Positions 15,835-23,838 of a stretch of 57,953 nucleotides of DNA are shown here, piece after piece. The notes beneath the pieces were generated by a model. The model made no database searches. It was not told the DNA's origin and saw only the letters and a list, made by a program, of their open reading frames with translations. The DNA is from an uncultured Oscillospiraceae bacterium (GTDB lineage: Bacteria > Bacillota > Clostridia > Oscillospirales > Oscillospiraceae). The stretch is from contig CAJUPS010000012.1 in assembly GCA_910588045.1 (NCBI GenBank), forward strand, positions 1 to 57,953, read 5' to 3'. Numbering within the stretch: position 1 is the first letter of the stretch; every line of letters starts with the position of its first letter. The position numbers and the translations under genes are program-made.

Positions 15835-16806
15835 ATGGACAGATACATGACCATCAGCGAGGTCTCCAGGCAATTTCAGGTTTCCGCCCGGATGCTGCGG
15901 CACTACGAAAAGCTGGGGCTGCTTGAGAGCGAGCGCCGGGAGGACTACGCCTACCGGACCTACGGCCCGGAGGCGGTGCGCCGGGTGCGGCAGATCGTCA
16001 TTCTGCGGAAGCTCCAGATCCCACTGAAGAAGATCCGGGAGATGATGGACGGCGCCAGGGAGGATGCGGTCCGCATCCTGGAGGAGCGTCTGCGGGATGT
16101 AGATGGGAGCGCCGAGGCCGTGGAGGCCATGCGCGGGGCGCTGGTCCGGCTGCTGGAGCTGCTGCGGGCGGAGGAGGGGGAACCCCTGGACGCCTTGGAC
16201 GGCCCGGAGGCGGAGGGACTGGTCCGGTTGCTCCCCATGGAGAAACACCGCTTGAAGGAGGAAAATCCCATGAGCGTGACGAAAGAAATGATCGAGAAGG
16301 ACAGCTGTGTCCGGATTTTGGTGCTGCCGCCCTGCACGGTGGCGGCGTACCAGTACATCGGCGAGGAGCCGGAGTCGCACCTCCAAGCGATGGACGATTT
16401 CATCCGGAACAGCGGGCTCTATGTGAGAAAGCCGGACGCCCGGTATTTCGGCTTCAACCACCCGGACCCGGAGGAGGGGAGCAAGGTCTACGGCTATGAG
16501 GTATGGGTGACCATCCCGGAGGACATGGAGGTTCCGGAGCCGCTGGTGAAGAAGCAGTTCCCCGGCGGACTGTATGCGGCGTATGCCATCAGCTTCCCGG
16601 ATTTCTTTGAGTGGCAGTTCCTCTTCCAGTGGGCGGAGCGGAACGAGCTGTACGAGCCCGCCATGTCGCCCCCTGAGGAGAAGAACATGGGCGGCGCTCT
16701 GGAGGAGCACTTAAACTGGGTCTACGCCACCCACATGAACCTGACGGGGCGGGGCGTCGATGGAAAACTGGACCTGCTGCTGCCCATCCGGCGGCGGGAG
16801 AAATAA
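15835..16806 (+). CDS. MerR-family regulator with GyrI-like effector-binding domain
   Basis: 323 residues. An N-terminal winged HTH (MTISEVSRQFQVSARMLRHY, YEKLGLL, YRTYGPEAVRRVRQI; about 5-72) is followed by a dimerisation coiled coil (about 78-130). The C-terminal domain (about 155-320; VLPPCTVAAYQYIGEEPE, YGYEVWVTIPEDMEVP, FPGGLYAAYAI) resembles the GyrI-like/BmrR effector domain that binds bulky cationic drugs. It binds the 19-base spacer promoter in front of its own gene by inference. The ATG follows AAGGAGGGGAGG. No efflux pump is directly downstream, so the regulon may be elsewhere or limited to itself. Confidence 0.9.
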   Translation: MDRYMTISEVSRQFQVSARMLRHYEKLGLLESERREDYAYRTYGPEAVRRVRQIVILRKLQIPLKKIREMMDGAREDAVRILEERLRDVDGSAEAVEAMRGALVRLLELLRAEEGEPLDALDGPEAEGLVRLLPMEKHRLKEENPMSVTKEMIEKDSCVRILVLPPCTVAAYQYIGEEPESHLQAMDDFIRNSGLYVRKPDARYFGFNHPDPEEGSKVYGYEVWVTIPEDMEVPEPLVKKQFPGGLYAAYAISFPDFFEWQFLFQWAERNELYEPAMSPPEEKNMGGALEEHLNWVYATHMNLTGRGVDGKLDLLLPIRRREK

Positions 16807-16810
16807 GAAA

Positions 16811-16841
16811 GCGCCGTTCTGCGGAAATCGCAGAGCGGCGC
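16811..16841 (+). terminator. GC-rich hairpin after the MerR gene
   Basis: GCGCCGTTCTGCG pairs with CGCAGAGCGGCGC (one T-G pair) around GAAAT, five bases after the stop. The following bases hold few T residues, so termination may be imperfect. Confidence 0.55.
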
Positions 16842-16940
16842 TCCCTGTCTGATACTGTTTTTCAACAAGAAACATACCAGCGTTACCGTGCGGAAAAGTC
16901 GGAAATGCAGCAATTATAGAGCGCGCTAAAGTTCTTTTTG

Positions 16941-16968
16941 GATACTTTTTCTTTCAAGAAAAAGTATC
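16941..16968 (-). repeat. T/A-rich hairpin repeat, copy 3, overlapping the SDR stop codon
   Basis: GATACTTTTTCTT (16941-16953) pairs perfectly with AAGAAAAAGTATC (16956-16968). On the minus strand it covers part of the TGA stop of the SDR gene and is followed by a T-rich stretch (CCAAAAAGAAC in complement), so it can end that transcript. The same core and left flank occur at 3961-3994. Confidence 0.72.
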
Positions 16969-17710
16969 AGGTCCTGGCGCGGCCATCCACATGGAGGACT
17001 TCGCCGGTGATATAGCTGGCGGCGTCGCTGGCCAGGAAGAGGAAGGCGTTGGCCAGGTCCTCCGGCTCGCCGATGCGGCGCAGGGGGATCTGCTTGATGA
17101 GGGGATCGATCAGCTCCTTGGGCACCGCCTGCATCATGTCCGTGTTGGTGATGCCGGGGGCCACGGCGTTGACCCGGATGCCCTTGGGGCCCAGCTCCCG
17201 GGCCAGGGAGAGGGTCATGCCGTTGATGGCGGCCTTGCTGGTGGGGTAGGCCACGCCGCTGGGCTGGCCGTCCCGGCTGACCATGCTGCTGGTGTTGAGG
17301 ATACAGCCGCTGCCCTGGGCGGCCATGGCGTCAACGACGGCCAGGGTGCAGTAGAACGCGGCGTCCACGTTCAGGGCCATGATCTTCCTGAACAGCTCCG
17401 GGGTAAAGTCGGAGAGGGGGGTGGAGGAGGACATCCCGGCGTTGTTGACCAGGATGTCGATGCGGCCGTACTTCTCCCGCACGCCGTCGAAGGCGGCCTT
17501 GACGGCCTCATAGTTCCCCAGATCGGGGGAAATGCCCTCCACAGGCCAGTCGGGGTTGACGGCCTTCAGCTTGGATACGGCCTTCTCCGCCGTCTCAGGC
17601 CGGGAGCCGCAGAGAATGACCGTGGCGTGGTTCTCCAGGTATTTCTCCACGATGGCGTATCCGATGCCGCGCGTACCGCCGGTAACGATGGCGACTTTGC
17701 CTTTCAGCAT
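16967..17710 (-). CDS. Short-chain dehydrogenase/reductase, FabG-like
   Basis: 247 residues. Binds NAD(P) through TGGTRGIG (about 10-17), has the NNAG motif (LVNNAGMSSS), and the catalytic Ser-Tyr-Lys in NTSSMVSRDGQPSGVAYPTSK. The C-terminal SYITGEVLHVDGR is the classical SDR ending. Close in layout to 3-oxoacyl-ACP reductase and hydroxysteroid dehydrogenases; the substrate cannot be fixed. The ATG has AGGAGG eight to ten bases upstream. ackA lies upstream on the same strand, but a strong hairpin separates them. Confidence 0.92.
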   Translation of the reverse strand: MLKGKVAIVTGGTRGIGYAIVEKYLENHATVILCGSRPETAEKAVSKLKAVNPDWPVEGISPDLGNYEAVKAAFDGVREKYGRIDILVNNAGMSSSTPLSDFTPELFRKIMALNVDAAFYCTLAVVDAMAAQGSGCILNTSSMVSRDGQPSGVAYPTSKAAINGMTLSLARELGPKGIRVNAVAPGITNTDMMQAVPKELIDPLIKQIPLRRIGEPEDLANAFLFLASDAASYITGEVLHVDGRART

Positions 17711-17744
17711 GATATATACCTCCTAGTAAAATTGATATAGGATA

Positions 17745-17780
17745 TGCCGCCCCACCCCCGCCGTGGGGAATGGGGCGGCA
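17745..17780 (-). terminator. GC hairpin between ackA and the SDR gene
   Basis: TGCCGCCCCA (17745-17754) pairs with TGGGGCGGCA (17771-17780), and inner bases can pair as well. It lies 13 bases beyond the ackA stop. It has no clear T tract and may also act as an mRNA-stabilising stem. Confidence 0.6.
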
Positions 17781-17792
17781 CATTGCGCCCGT

Positions 17793-18980
17793 TTACTTGC
17801 AGAGAGCGGCGGTATCCATGGCGATCATCAGCTCTTCGTTGGTGGGAATGATGAAGATCTTGACCTTGGAATCGGGAGCGGAGACGTCTACCTCCTTGCC
17901 GCGGACCTTGTTCTTCTCGGGGTCCATCTTCACGCCCATGTACTCCAGACCCTGGCAGATGTGCTCGCGCATGTCGGTGGAGTTCTCGCCCACACCGGCG
18001 GTGAACACGATGGCATCCACACCGCCCATGGCGCTGGCATACGCGCCGATATACTTGCGCACCTCATAGGCGAACTTGTCCAGCGCCAGCCGGGCGCGCT
18101 CGTTGCCCTTGGCGGCGGCGTCGTCCAGATCCCGGAAGTCGGAGCTGACGCCGGAAATGCCCAGCACGCCGGACTTCTTGTTGAGGATGTTCAGCATCTC
18201 CTTGATGTCATAGCCGTAACGGCCCATGAGGTACTCCAGAATGGTGGCGTCCACATCGCCGGAGCGGGTGCCCATGGGGAACCCGGCCAAGGGCCCCAGG
18301 CCCATGCTGGTGTCCACGCACTTGCCGTCCACCACGGCGGAGAGGGAGGAGCCGTTGCCCAGGTGGCAGCAGATGACCTTGCTGTGCGCCGGGTTGCCCA
18401 GCATGTCGATGGCCCGGGCGGAGACATAGCGGTGGCTGGTGCCGTGGAACCCGTAGCGGCGCACGTCGTCCTTCTCGTAGTATTCATAGGGGATGGCGTA
18501 AATATATGCCTTGGGGGGCATGGTCATGTGGAAGGCGGTGTCGAACACGGCCACCTGGGGCGTCTTGGGCATGATTTTCTGACAGGCCTCGATGCCCATG
18601 AGGTTGGCGGGGTTGTGGAGGGGCCCCAGGGGGATGCACTTCTTGATGGCCTCGATGCAGGCGTCGTCGATGATGCAGCTCTCCGTGAAGGCCATGCCGC
18701 CGTGGAGGACGCGGTGGCCGACGGCGGCGATCTCGTCGGTGGACTTGATGACGCCCTTCTCGGGATCCACCATGATGTCCAGCACCGCCTGGATGGCCTC
18801 GCCGTGGGTGGGCATGGGGATGTCCTGCTTCACGTCGTCACGGCCGGGGACCTTGTGGGTGAGCCGTCCGTCGATGCCGATGCGCTCGCACAGGCCCTTG
18901 GCAAACACCTCGCCGCCCTCGGACTCCATGAACTGGTACTTCAGGGAAGAGCTGCCCGCGTTGATGATCAGAATTTTCAT
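17793..18980 (-). CDS. ackA: Acetate kinase
   Basis: 395 residues, the usual length. Interconverts acetyl phosphate and ADP with acetate and ATP. Family motifs: NAGSSSLKY at 7-15, HRVLHGG, VFDTAFH, RYGFHGTSHRYV, CHLGNGSS, DTSMGLGPLAGFPMGTRSG, TAGVGENS and the C-terminal PTNEELMIA. The phosphotransacetylase gene usually next to it is not in the window. A promoter with TTGCCT and TACAAT lies at 19081-19109, giving a leader of about 95 bases. The tRNA cytidine acetate ligase gene tmcAL, which also uses acetate, is divergently encoded next door. Confidence 0.98.
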   Translation of the reverse strand: MKILIINAGSSSLKYQFMESEGGEVFAKGLCERIGIDGRLTHKVPGRDDVKQDIPMPTHGEAIQAVLDIMVDPEKGVIKSTDEIAAVGHRVLHGGMAFTESCIIDDACIEAIKKCIPLGPLHNPANLMGIEACQKIMPKTPQVAVFDTAFHMTMPPKAYIYAIPYEYYEKDDVRRYGFHGTSHRYVSARAIDMLGNPAHSKVICCHLGNGSSLSAVVDGKCVDTSMGLGPLAGFPMGTRSGDVDATILEYLMGRYGYDIKEMLNILNKKSGVLGISGVSSDFRDLDDAAAKGNERARLALDKFAYEVRKYIGAYASAMGGVDAIVFTAGVGENSTDMREHICQGLEYMGVKMDPEKNKVRGKEVDVSAPDSKVKIFIIPTNEELMIAMDTAALCK

Positions 18981-19037
18981 CCGTCATTTCTCCTTGTATT
19001 GTTATTGTTTTGTTATTTTTTGTTTCCAGCCTGTCTC

Positions 19038-19066
19038 TTGCTTTTCTGGCGGGAGGAGGCTAGAAT
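19038..19066 (+). promoter_or_regulatory. Probable tmcAL promoter
   Basis: TTGCTT (19038-19043), a 17-base spacer and TAGAAT (19061-19066). Transcription would start near 19073 and run rightwards through the ackA promoter. Confidence 0.6.
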
Positions 19067-19080
19067 AGATACTATCCCAT

Positions 19081-19109
19081 ATTGTAGACCATTTATGCCG
19101 GTCAGGCAA
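19081..19109 (-). promoter_or_regulatory. Probable ackA promoter
   Basis: The minus strand reads TTGCCT (19104-19109), a 17-base spacer and TACAAT (19081-19086). Transcription would start near 19074 and run leftwards through the tmcAL promoter. Confidence 0.6.
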
Positions 19110-19166
19110 CTGTTTTTTAGGAAGTTTTTCCAAAAATTTTTGTCCCGGCGGCAGAGGAGGTGGGCT

Positions 19167-20354
19167 GTGGCTGTCGCAGGCGTGGTGGCGGAATATAATC
19201 CCTTCCACCGGGGACACGCATGGCAGCTGGAGGAGGTCCGCCGCCGCCTGGGGGCGGATACGGCGGTAATCGCCTGTATGAGCGGCAATTTTGTCCAGCG
19301 GGGGGATTTCGCCATCCTCTCCAAGCACGCCCGGACGGAGATGGCGCTGCAAGGAGGCGTGGACCTGGTGCTGGAGCTGCCCACACCGTGGGCTGTCGCC
19401 GGAGCCGAGCGGTTCGCCCAGGGGGGCGTGGCCATATTGGCTGCGGCCGGGGTGGTCACCCATTTGGTCTTCGGGTGCGAGAGCGGGGCGCTGGACCCTC
19501 TCCGGCGCATAGCGGACTGTCTGGACGGCGAGGGATACCACGCCGGGGTGCGCCGCTTCATGGCGGAGGGCATGACCTTTGCCGCTGCGCGGCAGAGTGC
19601 GGTGGAGGCGCTGACGGACAGGGAGACGGCGGAGTGCCTGTCCGCGCCCAACAACGCCCTGGCGGTGGAATACCTGCGGGCATGGAGGGGGAGCGGGATG
19701 CTTCCCCTGGCGCTGCCCCGGATTGGCGCGGCCCATGACAGCGGGGAGGAAGGCGAATATCCCTCTGCTTCCGCTATCCGGGAGATGGTCCTGCGGGGCG
19801 GAGACTGGCGGAGCGCACTGCCGGGGGCGCCGGTTCTTTCCCGGGAAATGGAGGCCGGACGGGCCCCGGCGGGCCGGTGGCTCTGCGAGCGGGCCATCCT
19901 GGCCCGGCTTCGGACCATGGGGGAGGAGGACTTCTGGCCCTATGACGGCGGGAACGAGGGCTTGTACCACCGCTTTTACGCCGCCGTCCACAGGGAGAGC
20001 ACAATCGACGGCATCCTTGCCGCCGTGAAGACGAAGCGCTATCCCATGGCCCGCCTGCGGCGGATGCTGCTCCAGGCGTACCTGGGGGTTCCGCAGGCGG
20101 CGCAGGGGGAGACGCCGCCCTATTTGCGGGTCCTTGGGGCCAGCGGGCGGGGGAGGGCGCTGCTGGGGACCATGCGGCGCGCCGCATCTCTGCCGGTCAT
20201 CACCAAACCGGGACATGTTCGCCGGTTGGTGGCGGAGGCCCAGCGGATCTTTGACCAGGAGGCCCGGTGCACGGAGCTCTATGCGCTTGCCTGTCCAGAG
20301 CTGACGGGAGCCGTGCCGGAGGGCGAGTACGGTACTGCCCCGGTGATGTTGTGA
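19167..20354 (+). CDS. tmcAL: tRNA(Met) cytidine acetate ligase TmcAL (YlbM)
   Basis: 395 residues starting at GTG 19167, six bases after AGGAGG. Forms N4-acetylcytidine at the elongator tRNA-Met wobble base using acetate and ATP. The N-terminus VAGVVAEYNPFHRGHAWQL carries the nucleotidyltransferase HxGH motif, followed by CMSGNFVQRGDFAILSKHAR and LVLELPTPWA, which are diagnostic for YlbM. SAPNNALAVEYL and EYPSASAIREM match as well. The frame is open for 460 codons further upstream, but that is antisense to ackA and not coding. A lipoprotein gene follows 26 bases later. Confidence 0.95.
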   Translation: MAVAGVVAEYNPFHRGHAWQLEEVRRRLGADTAVIACMSGNFVQRGDFAILSKHARTEMALQGGVDLVLELPTPWAVAGAERFAQGGVAILAAAGVVTHLVFGCESGALDPLRRIADCLDGEGYHAGVRRFMAEGMTFAAARQSAVEALTDRETAECLSAPNNALAVEYLRAWRGSGMLPLALPRIGAAHDSGEEGEYPSASAIREMVLRGGDWRSALPGAPVLSREMEAGRAPAGRWLCERAILARLRTMGEEDFWPYDGGNEGLYHRFYAAVHRESTIDGILAAVKTKRYPMARLRRMLLQAYLGVPQAAQGETPPYLRVLGASGRGRALLGTMRRAASLPVITKPGHVRRLVAEAQRIFDQEARCTELYALACPELTGAVPEGEYGTAPVML

Positions 20355-20380
20355 AGTGGAGAGAGAAGGAGAGATACACC

Positions 20381-21205
20381 ATGAAAAATTGGATGATCGC
20401 ACTGCTGGCGGGCTATGTGCTGCTGCTGGCGGCCTGCGCAGGGCTGACCGGGGCCGCCCCCGCGCCAAAGAGAGAGGCCGCGGCGGAATACGAGGAGCCG
20501 GTCTACCAGTTTGAGGAGACCACGGCGCAGGAGGAGTATCCCGCAGACGGCAACGCGGTGGCGGCCCGCTACTCCTGTCGCCTCCTCATGCTCACCGTGC
20601 CCAACCTGGAGTCACTTTCTCCGGAGGACGAGGAGATCGCGGAGCAGAACATGGAAAATTTCAACAGCAAGATGCACAGCCTGATGATCAACGCTGTAGA
20701 CACGGGCCAGACCATCATGACCGGACTGGCCGAGGGGGTGGACAGCGCTGCGGAAGCCTACTATATCGAGACGGCGGCGGGCTGGGTCCGGACCGGGCAG
20801 GTCGTCAGCGTGCGGGTGGACAATGTCAGCTACACCGGCGGCGCCCACCCCAACCGCTATGCGGACAGCTATCTCTTCGACCTGGAAGCGGGGCAGTTCA
20901 TCGACCCGCTCCAGCTGGCGGACGACCCGGAGGCTTTCCGCACCGGCGCGGCGGCGCTGCTGCTGGAGAAGGCGGAGGAGCATCCGGTGTTCGACTCCTT
21001 CTGGCAGGACTATCCGGAGCTGATCGCCCGGTGGAACGAGGGGACCGTTCTGCTCGATGACCAGGGGATAGAGGTCGTCTATTCCCCCTATGCCATAGCG
21101 CCCTATGCAATGGGGGACGTGGAGCTGCTGCTGACCTGGGAGGAGCTGTCCCCGCTGCTGGGGCCGGGCGGCATGGAGCGGCTGGGGCGGACATCCGATT
21201 CCTGA
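20381..21205 (+). CDS. Lipoprotein with RsiV-like DUF3298 domain
   Basis: 274 residues. Signal peptide MKNWMIALLAGYVLLLAAC with lipobox LAAC (Cys 19), so it is anchored outside the membrane. A Glu/Pro-rich linker (about 30-55) leads to a DUF4163/DUF3298 pair: residues about 130-160 include VSVRVDNVSYTGGAHPN, the typical YTGGAHPN signature shared with the anti-sigma factor RsiV ectodomain. Unlike RsiV it has no cytoplasmic anti-sigma part. The ATG follows GGAGAGA. It probably shares a transcript with tmcAL; a terminator lies 25 bases after the stop. Confidence 0.85.
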   Translation: MKNWMIALLAGYVLLLAACAGLTGAAPAPKREAAAEYEEPVYQFEETTAQEEYPADGNAVAARYSCRLLMLTVPNLESLSPEDEEIAEQNMENFNSKMHSLMINAVDTGQTIMTGLAEGVDSAAEAYYIETAAGWVRTGQVVSVRVDNVSYTGGAHPNRYADSYLFDLEAGQFIDPLQLADDPEAFRTGAAALLLEKAEEHPVFDSFWQDYPELIARWNEGTVLLDDQGIEVVYSPYAIAPYAMGDVELLLTWEELSPLLGPGGMERLGRTSDS

Positions 21206-21230
21206 GCCGCAGGAGAGAGCTATATGCGAT

Positions 21231-21258
21231 AAGCCGCCGGTTCCGGCGGCTTATTTTT
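21231..21258 (+). terminator. Rho-independent terminator
   Basis: AAGCCGCCGG (21231-21240) pairs with CCGGCGGCTT (21243-21252), followed by ATTTTT. Confidence 0.9.
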
Positions 21259-21332
21259 GCCCCCATCAGGAGGTCCGAGGGAGGGGGGAGGGGAAAAGAG
21301 CGCCATTTCCGGTTGTTTCTGAGAAATGAGTC

Positions 21333-21361
21333 TTGCAATCCGGGGCCGTTCGTGGTAAACT
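21333..21361 (+). promoter_or_regulatory. Promoter of the Met gamma-lyase-like gene
   Basis: TTGCAA (21333-21338), a 17-base spacer and TAAACT (21356-21361), 33 bases before the start codon. Confidence 0.6.
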
Positions 21362-21393
21362 TTTTCAAGCATTTTCAGAAAGAGGAGTTCGTG

Positions 21394-22674
21394 ATGGACT
21401 TACTGACGATATATGAACAAATGGGCCTCTCCCGGGCGGTGTACGAGCGGGGCCAGGCGGCGCTGGAGGCGCTGGAGGGGCGCTTCCGTGCCATCGACCG
21501 GAACGCGGAGGCCAACCAGGCCAAGGTCCTGCTGGCGATGCAGAAAAATAAGATCGGCGCCCAGCACTTTGCCGCTACCACGGGCTACGGCTACGACGAC
21601 GACGGCCGGGACCGCCTGGAGCGGGTCTACGCCGACGTGTTCCACACCGAGGCCGCCCTGGTCCGGCCCCAGATCACCTGCGGCACCCACGCCCTGACGG
21701 TGGCGCTCTCCGCCAACCTCCTGCCGGGGGACGAGCTGCTCAGTCCGGTGGGGCTGCCCTACGACACGCTCCAGGAGGTCATCGGCATCCGCCCCTCGCC
21801 CTGCTCCCTGGCGGAGTACGGCGTGAGCTACCGGCAGGCGGACCTCAAGCCGGACGGCACGTTTGACTATGACGCCATCCGCACCGCCATCGGCGAAAAG
21901 ACCCGGCTGATCACCATCCAGCGCAGCAAGGGCTACGCCACCCGCCCGTCCTTCTCCGTGGCGCAGATCGGGGAGCTGATCGCCTTCTGCAAGGGCGTCA
22001 AGCCCGATGTGAAGATCATGGTGGACAACTGCTACGGCGAATTTGTGGATGTGATCGAGCCCTCCGACGTGGGGGCCGACATGGTGGTGGGCAGCCTGAT
22101 CAAGAATCCCGGCGGCGGACTGGCCCCCATCGGGGGCTATATCTGCGGCACAAGGGAATGTGTGGACCGGTGCGCCTACCGCCTCTCCGCTCCCGGCCTG
22201 GGACAGGAGGTGGGGGCCAATCTGGGGCTTCTGCCGTCCTTCTACCAGGGCTTTTTCCTGGCGCCCACCGTGGTGGCCGGGGCGCTCAAGGGCGCGATTT
22301 TTGCGGCCAATCTCTACGAAAATCTGGGCTTCCGCTGCATCCCCAACGCCTCCGAGCCCCGCAACGACATCATCCAGGCCGTGGAGCTGGGCAGTGAGGC
22401 GGCCATGTGCGCCTTCTGCGAGGGCATCCAGGCCGCGGCCCCGGTGGACAGCTACGCAGCCCCGGTCCCCGGGGATATGCCCGGCTACGACAGCCAGGTC
22501 ATTATGGCCGCCGGAGCCTTCGTCCAGGGCAGCAGCATTGAGTTGAGCGCCGACGGCCCCATCCGTCCGCCCTACGCAGTGTACTTCCAGGGGGGGCTCA
22601 CCTGGTATCACGCCAAGCTGGGCATCCTGCTCTCCCTGCAAAAAATGGTTGATGGAGGACTGGCCGCCCTATGA
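21394..22674 (+). CDS. PLP-dependent Met gamma-lyase-like protein (YnbB / aluminum-resistance family)
   Basis: 426 residues of the family named methionine gamma-lyase-like or aluminum resistance protein (PF06838). It has an aspartate-aminotransferase fold. GTHALTVALSANLLPGDELL holds the cofactor phosphate-binding region, MVDNCYGEFV the Asp that pairs with the pyridine nitrogen, and VGSLIKNPGGGLAPIGGYI the Schiff-base Lys. The true reaction is uncertain; a C-S lyase activity is only suggested by the family name. The ATG at 21394 follows AAAGAGGAG. A DMT transporter begins 102 bases downstream and may be co-transcribed. Confidence 0.9.
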   Translation: MDLLTIYEQMGLSRAVYERGQAALEALEGRFRAIDRNAEANQAKVLLAMQKNKIGAQHFAATTGYGYDDDGRDRLERVYADVFHTEAALVRPQITCGTHALTVALSANLLPGDELLSPVGLPYDTLQEVIGIRPSPCSLAEYGVSYRQADLKPDGTFDYDAIRTAIGEKTRLITIQRSKGYATRPSFSVAQIGELIAFCKGVKPDVKIMVDNCYGEFVDVIEPSDVGADMVVGSLIKNPGGGLAPIGGYICGTRECVDRCAYRLSAPGLGQEVGANLGLLPSFYQGFFLAPTVVAGALKGAIFAANLYENLGFRCIPNASEPRNDIIQAVELGSEAAMCAFCEGIQAAAPVDSYAAPVPGDMPGYDSQVIMAAGAFVQGSSIELSADGPIRPPYAVYFQGGLTWYHAKLGILLSLQKMVDGGLAAL

Positions 22675-22776
22675 CCAACGTCACGCCCAACCACTACTAC
22701 CGGCGCAGGCCGCCTCCCAGCACTTCCGATTTGATCTGAACCGTCAAAATTGAAAGTGTAAAGGAGAAAAATCCAT

Positions 22777-23703
22777 ATGTGGTTTTGGCTTGCGCTGACC
22801 GCTCTGCTGTGCTGGAGCGGATCGGATTTGTTTTCCAAAATTGGCTGCCGGGACGCCTCGGACAAGTACAGCCATCTGAAAATGGTCATCGCCGTGGGCG
22901 TGGTCATGGGCCTGCACGCCTGCTATGAGATCTTCGTGGGCGGCACGGTCATCAATCTCAGCATCATGCTCACCTATCTGCCGGTATCCCTCCTCTATAT
23001 CCTCTCGATGGCCCTGGGCTATCTGGGACTGCGGTATATCGAGCTGAGCGTCTCCTCCCCCATCTGCAACGCCTCCGGTGCGCTGGCGGCGGTGCTGACC
23101 TTCCTCTTTGTGGGCATAGAGGGCTATACCCCCCTGGCCCTGTTTGCGGTGGCCCTGGTGTGCGTGGGGGTGATCGGCCTGGGCGTGGTGGACTCCACCG
23201 AGGATGCGGAGCTGCGCGCCGCCCGCCAGGAGGCGGGCAACTACAAGTACGCGAAGAGCTGGATTGCCCTGGCCCTGCCGGTGGCCTACTGTATCCTGGA
23301 CGCGGCGGGCACCTTCGCCGACAACCGGGTGCTCGAGCAGCTCAGTGAGGTGGTGGAGGACTACGAGGCCAGCGCCAATGCGGCCTATGAGCTGACCTTC
23401 CTCTTTGCCGCCGTGGTGTGCTTTATCTATGTGGTCATCATCAAGCGGGACCGGCTGATTCCGAAGATGGAGGCCCCCAAGTACATCGGCGCGGTCTGCG
23501 AGACCGCCGGGCAGTTCGCCTACATCTACGCCATTGCGGATACGGAACACTTCGCCATGTCCGCCCCCATTATCTCCTCCTACTGCGCGGCCTCCGTGCT
23601 GTGGAGCCGGATTTTCCTGAAGGAGAAGCTGTCCTGGAAGCACTACGGGATGATCCTCCTGATTGTCGTCGGCATCGCCATCATGGGGGTTCTGGACCTA
23701 TAA
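22777..23703 (+). CDS. EamA/DMT-superfamily transporter
   Basis: 308 residues with ten predicted membrane helices in two EamA halves (about 1-140 and 155-306). The first begins MWFWLALTALLCWSGSDLFS, and the second ends WKHYGMILLIVVGIAIMGV. Probably a metabolite exporter or importer; the substrate is not predictable. The ATG follows AAAGGAG. Placement after the PLP lyase-like gene suggests it handles a related amino-acid product, which is inference only. Confidence 0.87.
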   Translation: MWFWLALTALLCWSGSDLFSKIGCRDASDKYSHLKMVIAVGVVMGLHACYEIFVGGTVINLSIMLTYLPVSLLYILSMALGYLGLRYIELSVSSPICNASGALAAVLTFLFVGIEGYTPLALFAVALVCVGVIGLGVVDSTEDAELRAARQEAGNYKYAKSWIALALPVAYCILDAAGTFADNRVLEQLSEVVEDYEASANAAYELTFLFAAVVCFIYVVIIKRDRLIPKMEAPKYIGAVCETAGQFAYIYAIADTEHFAMSAPIISSYCAASVLWSRIFLKEKLSWKHYGMILLIVVGIAIMGVLDL

Positions 23704-23711
23704 AAAGCTAT

Positions 23712-23743
23712 ACCGGCGGTTGGGATCGCTTCCCGCCGCCGGT
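23712..23743 (+). terminator. Terminator after the EamA gene
   Basis: ACCGGCGG (23712-23719) pairs with CCGCCGGT (23736-23743), followed by TTGTCATTTTG. It separates the transporter from the peptide-regulator locus. Confidence 0.75.
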
Positions 23744-23752
23744 TTGTCATTT

Positions 23753-23812
23753 TGTGTAATTTTCTCACTTACACGATATGATATGGACAAAACTCCGGAA
23801 TGGAGGTATACT
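23753..23812 (+). promoter_or_regulatory. Shared-motif promoter 1 (operator plus promoter)
   Basis: Inverted repeat TGTGTAA (23753-23759), nine bases, TTACACG (23769-23775). The -35 TGGACA (23784-23789) starts exactly 15 bases after the start of the TTAC box. A 17-base spacer and TATACT (23807-23812) follow. The same layout recurs at 25071, 27027 and 28601. It drives the short peptide gene at 23839. Confidence 0.8.
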
Positions 23813-23838
23813 GTCAAAAAAAGAGAGGAGCCTTGACT

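Noticed and set aside
17763..19166. Long upstream extension of the tmcAL frame
   Set aside because: It runs antisense through ackA. The GTG at 19167 has a perfect AGGAGG and gives the normal TmcAL N-terminus.
23753..23775. Reading the TGTGTAA-N9-TTACACG repeats as a CRISPR or integration site
   Set aside because: Only four degenerate copies, each tied to a promoter with fixed spacing. There are no spacers, Cas genes or integrase.
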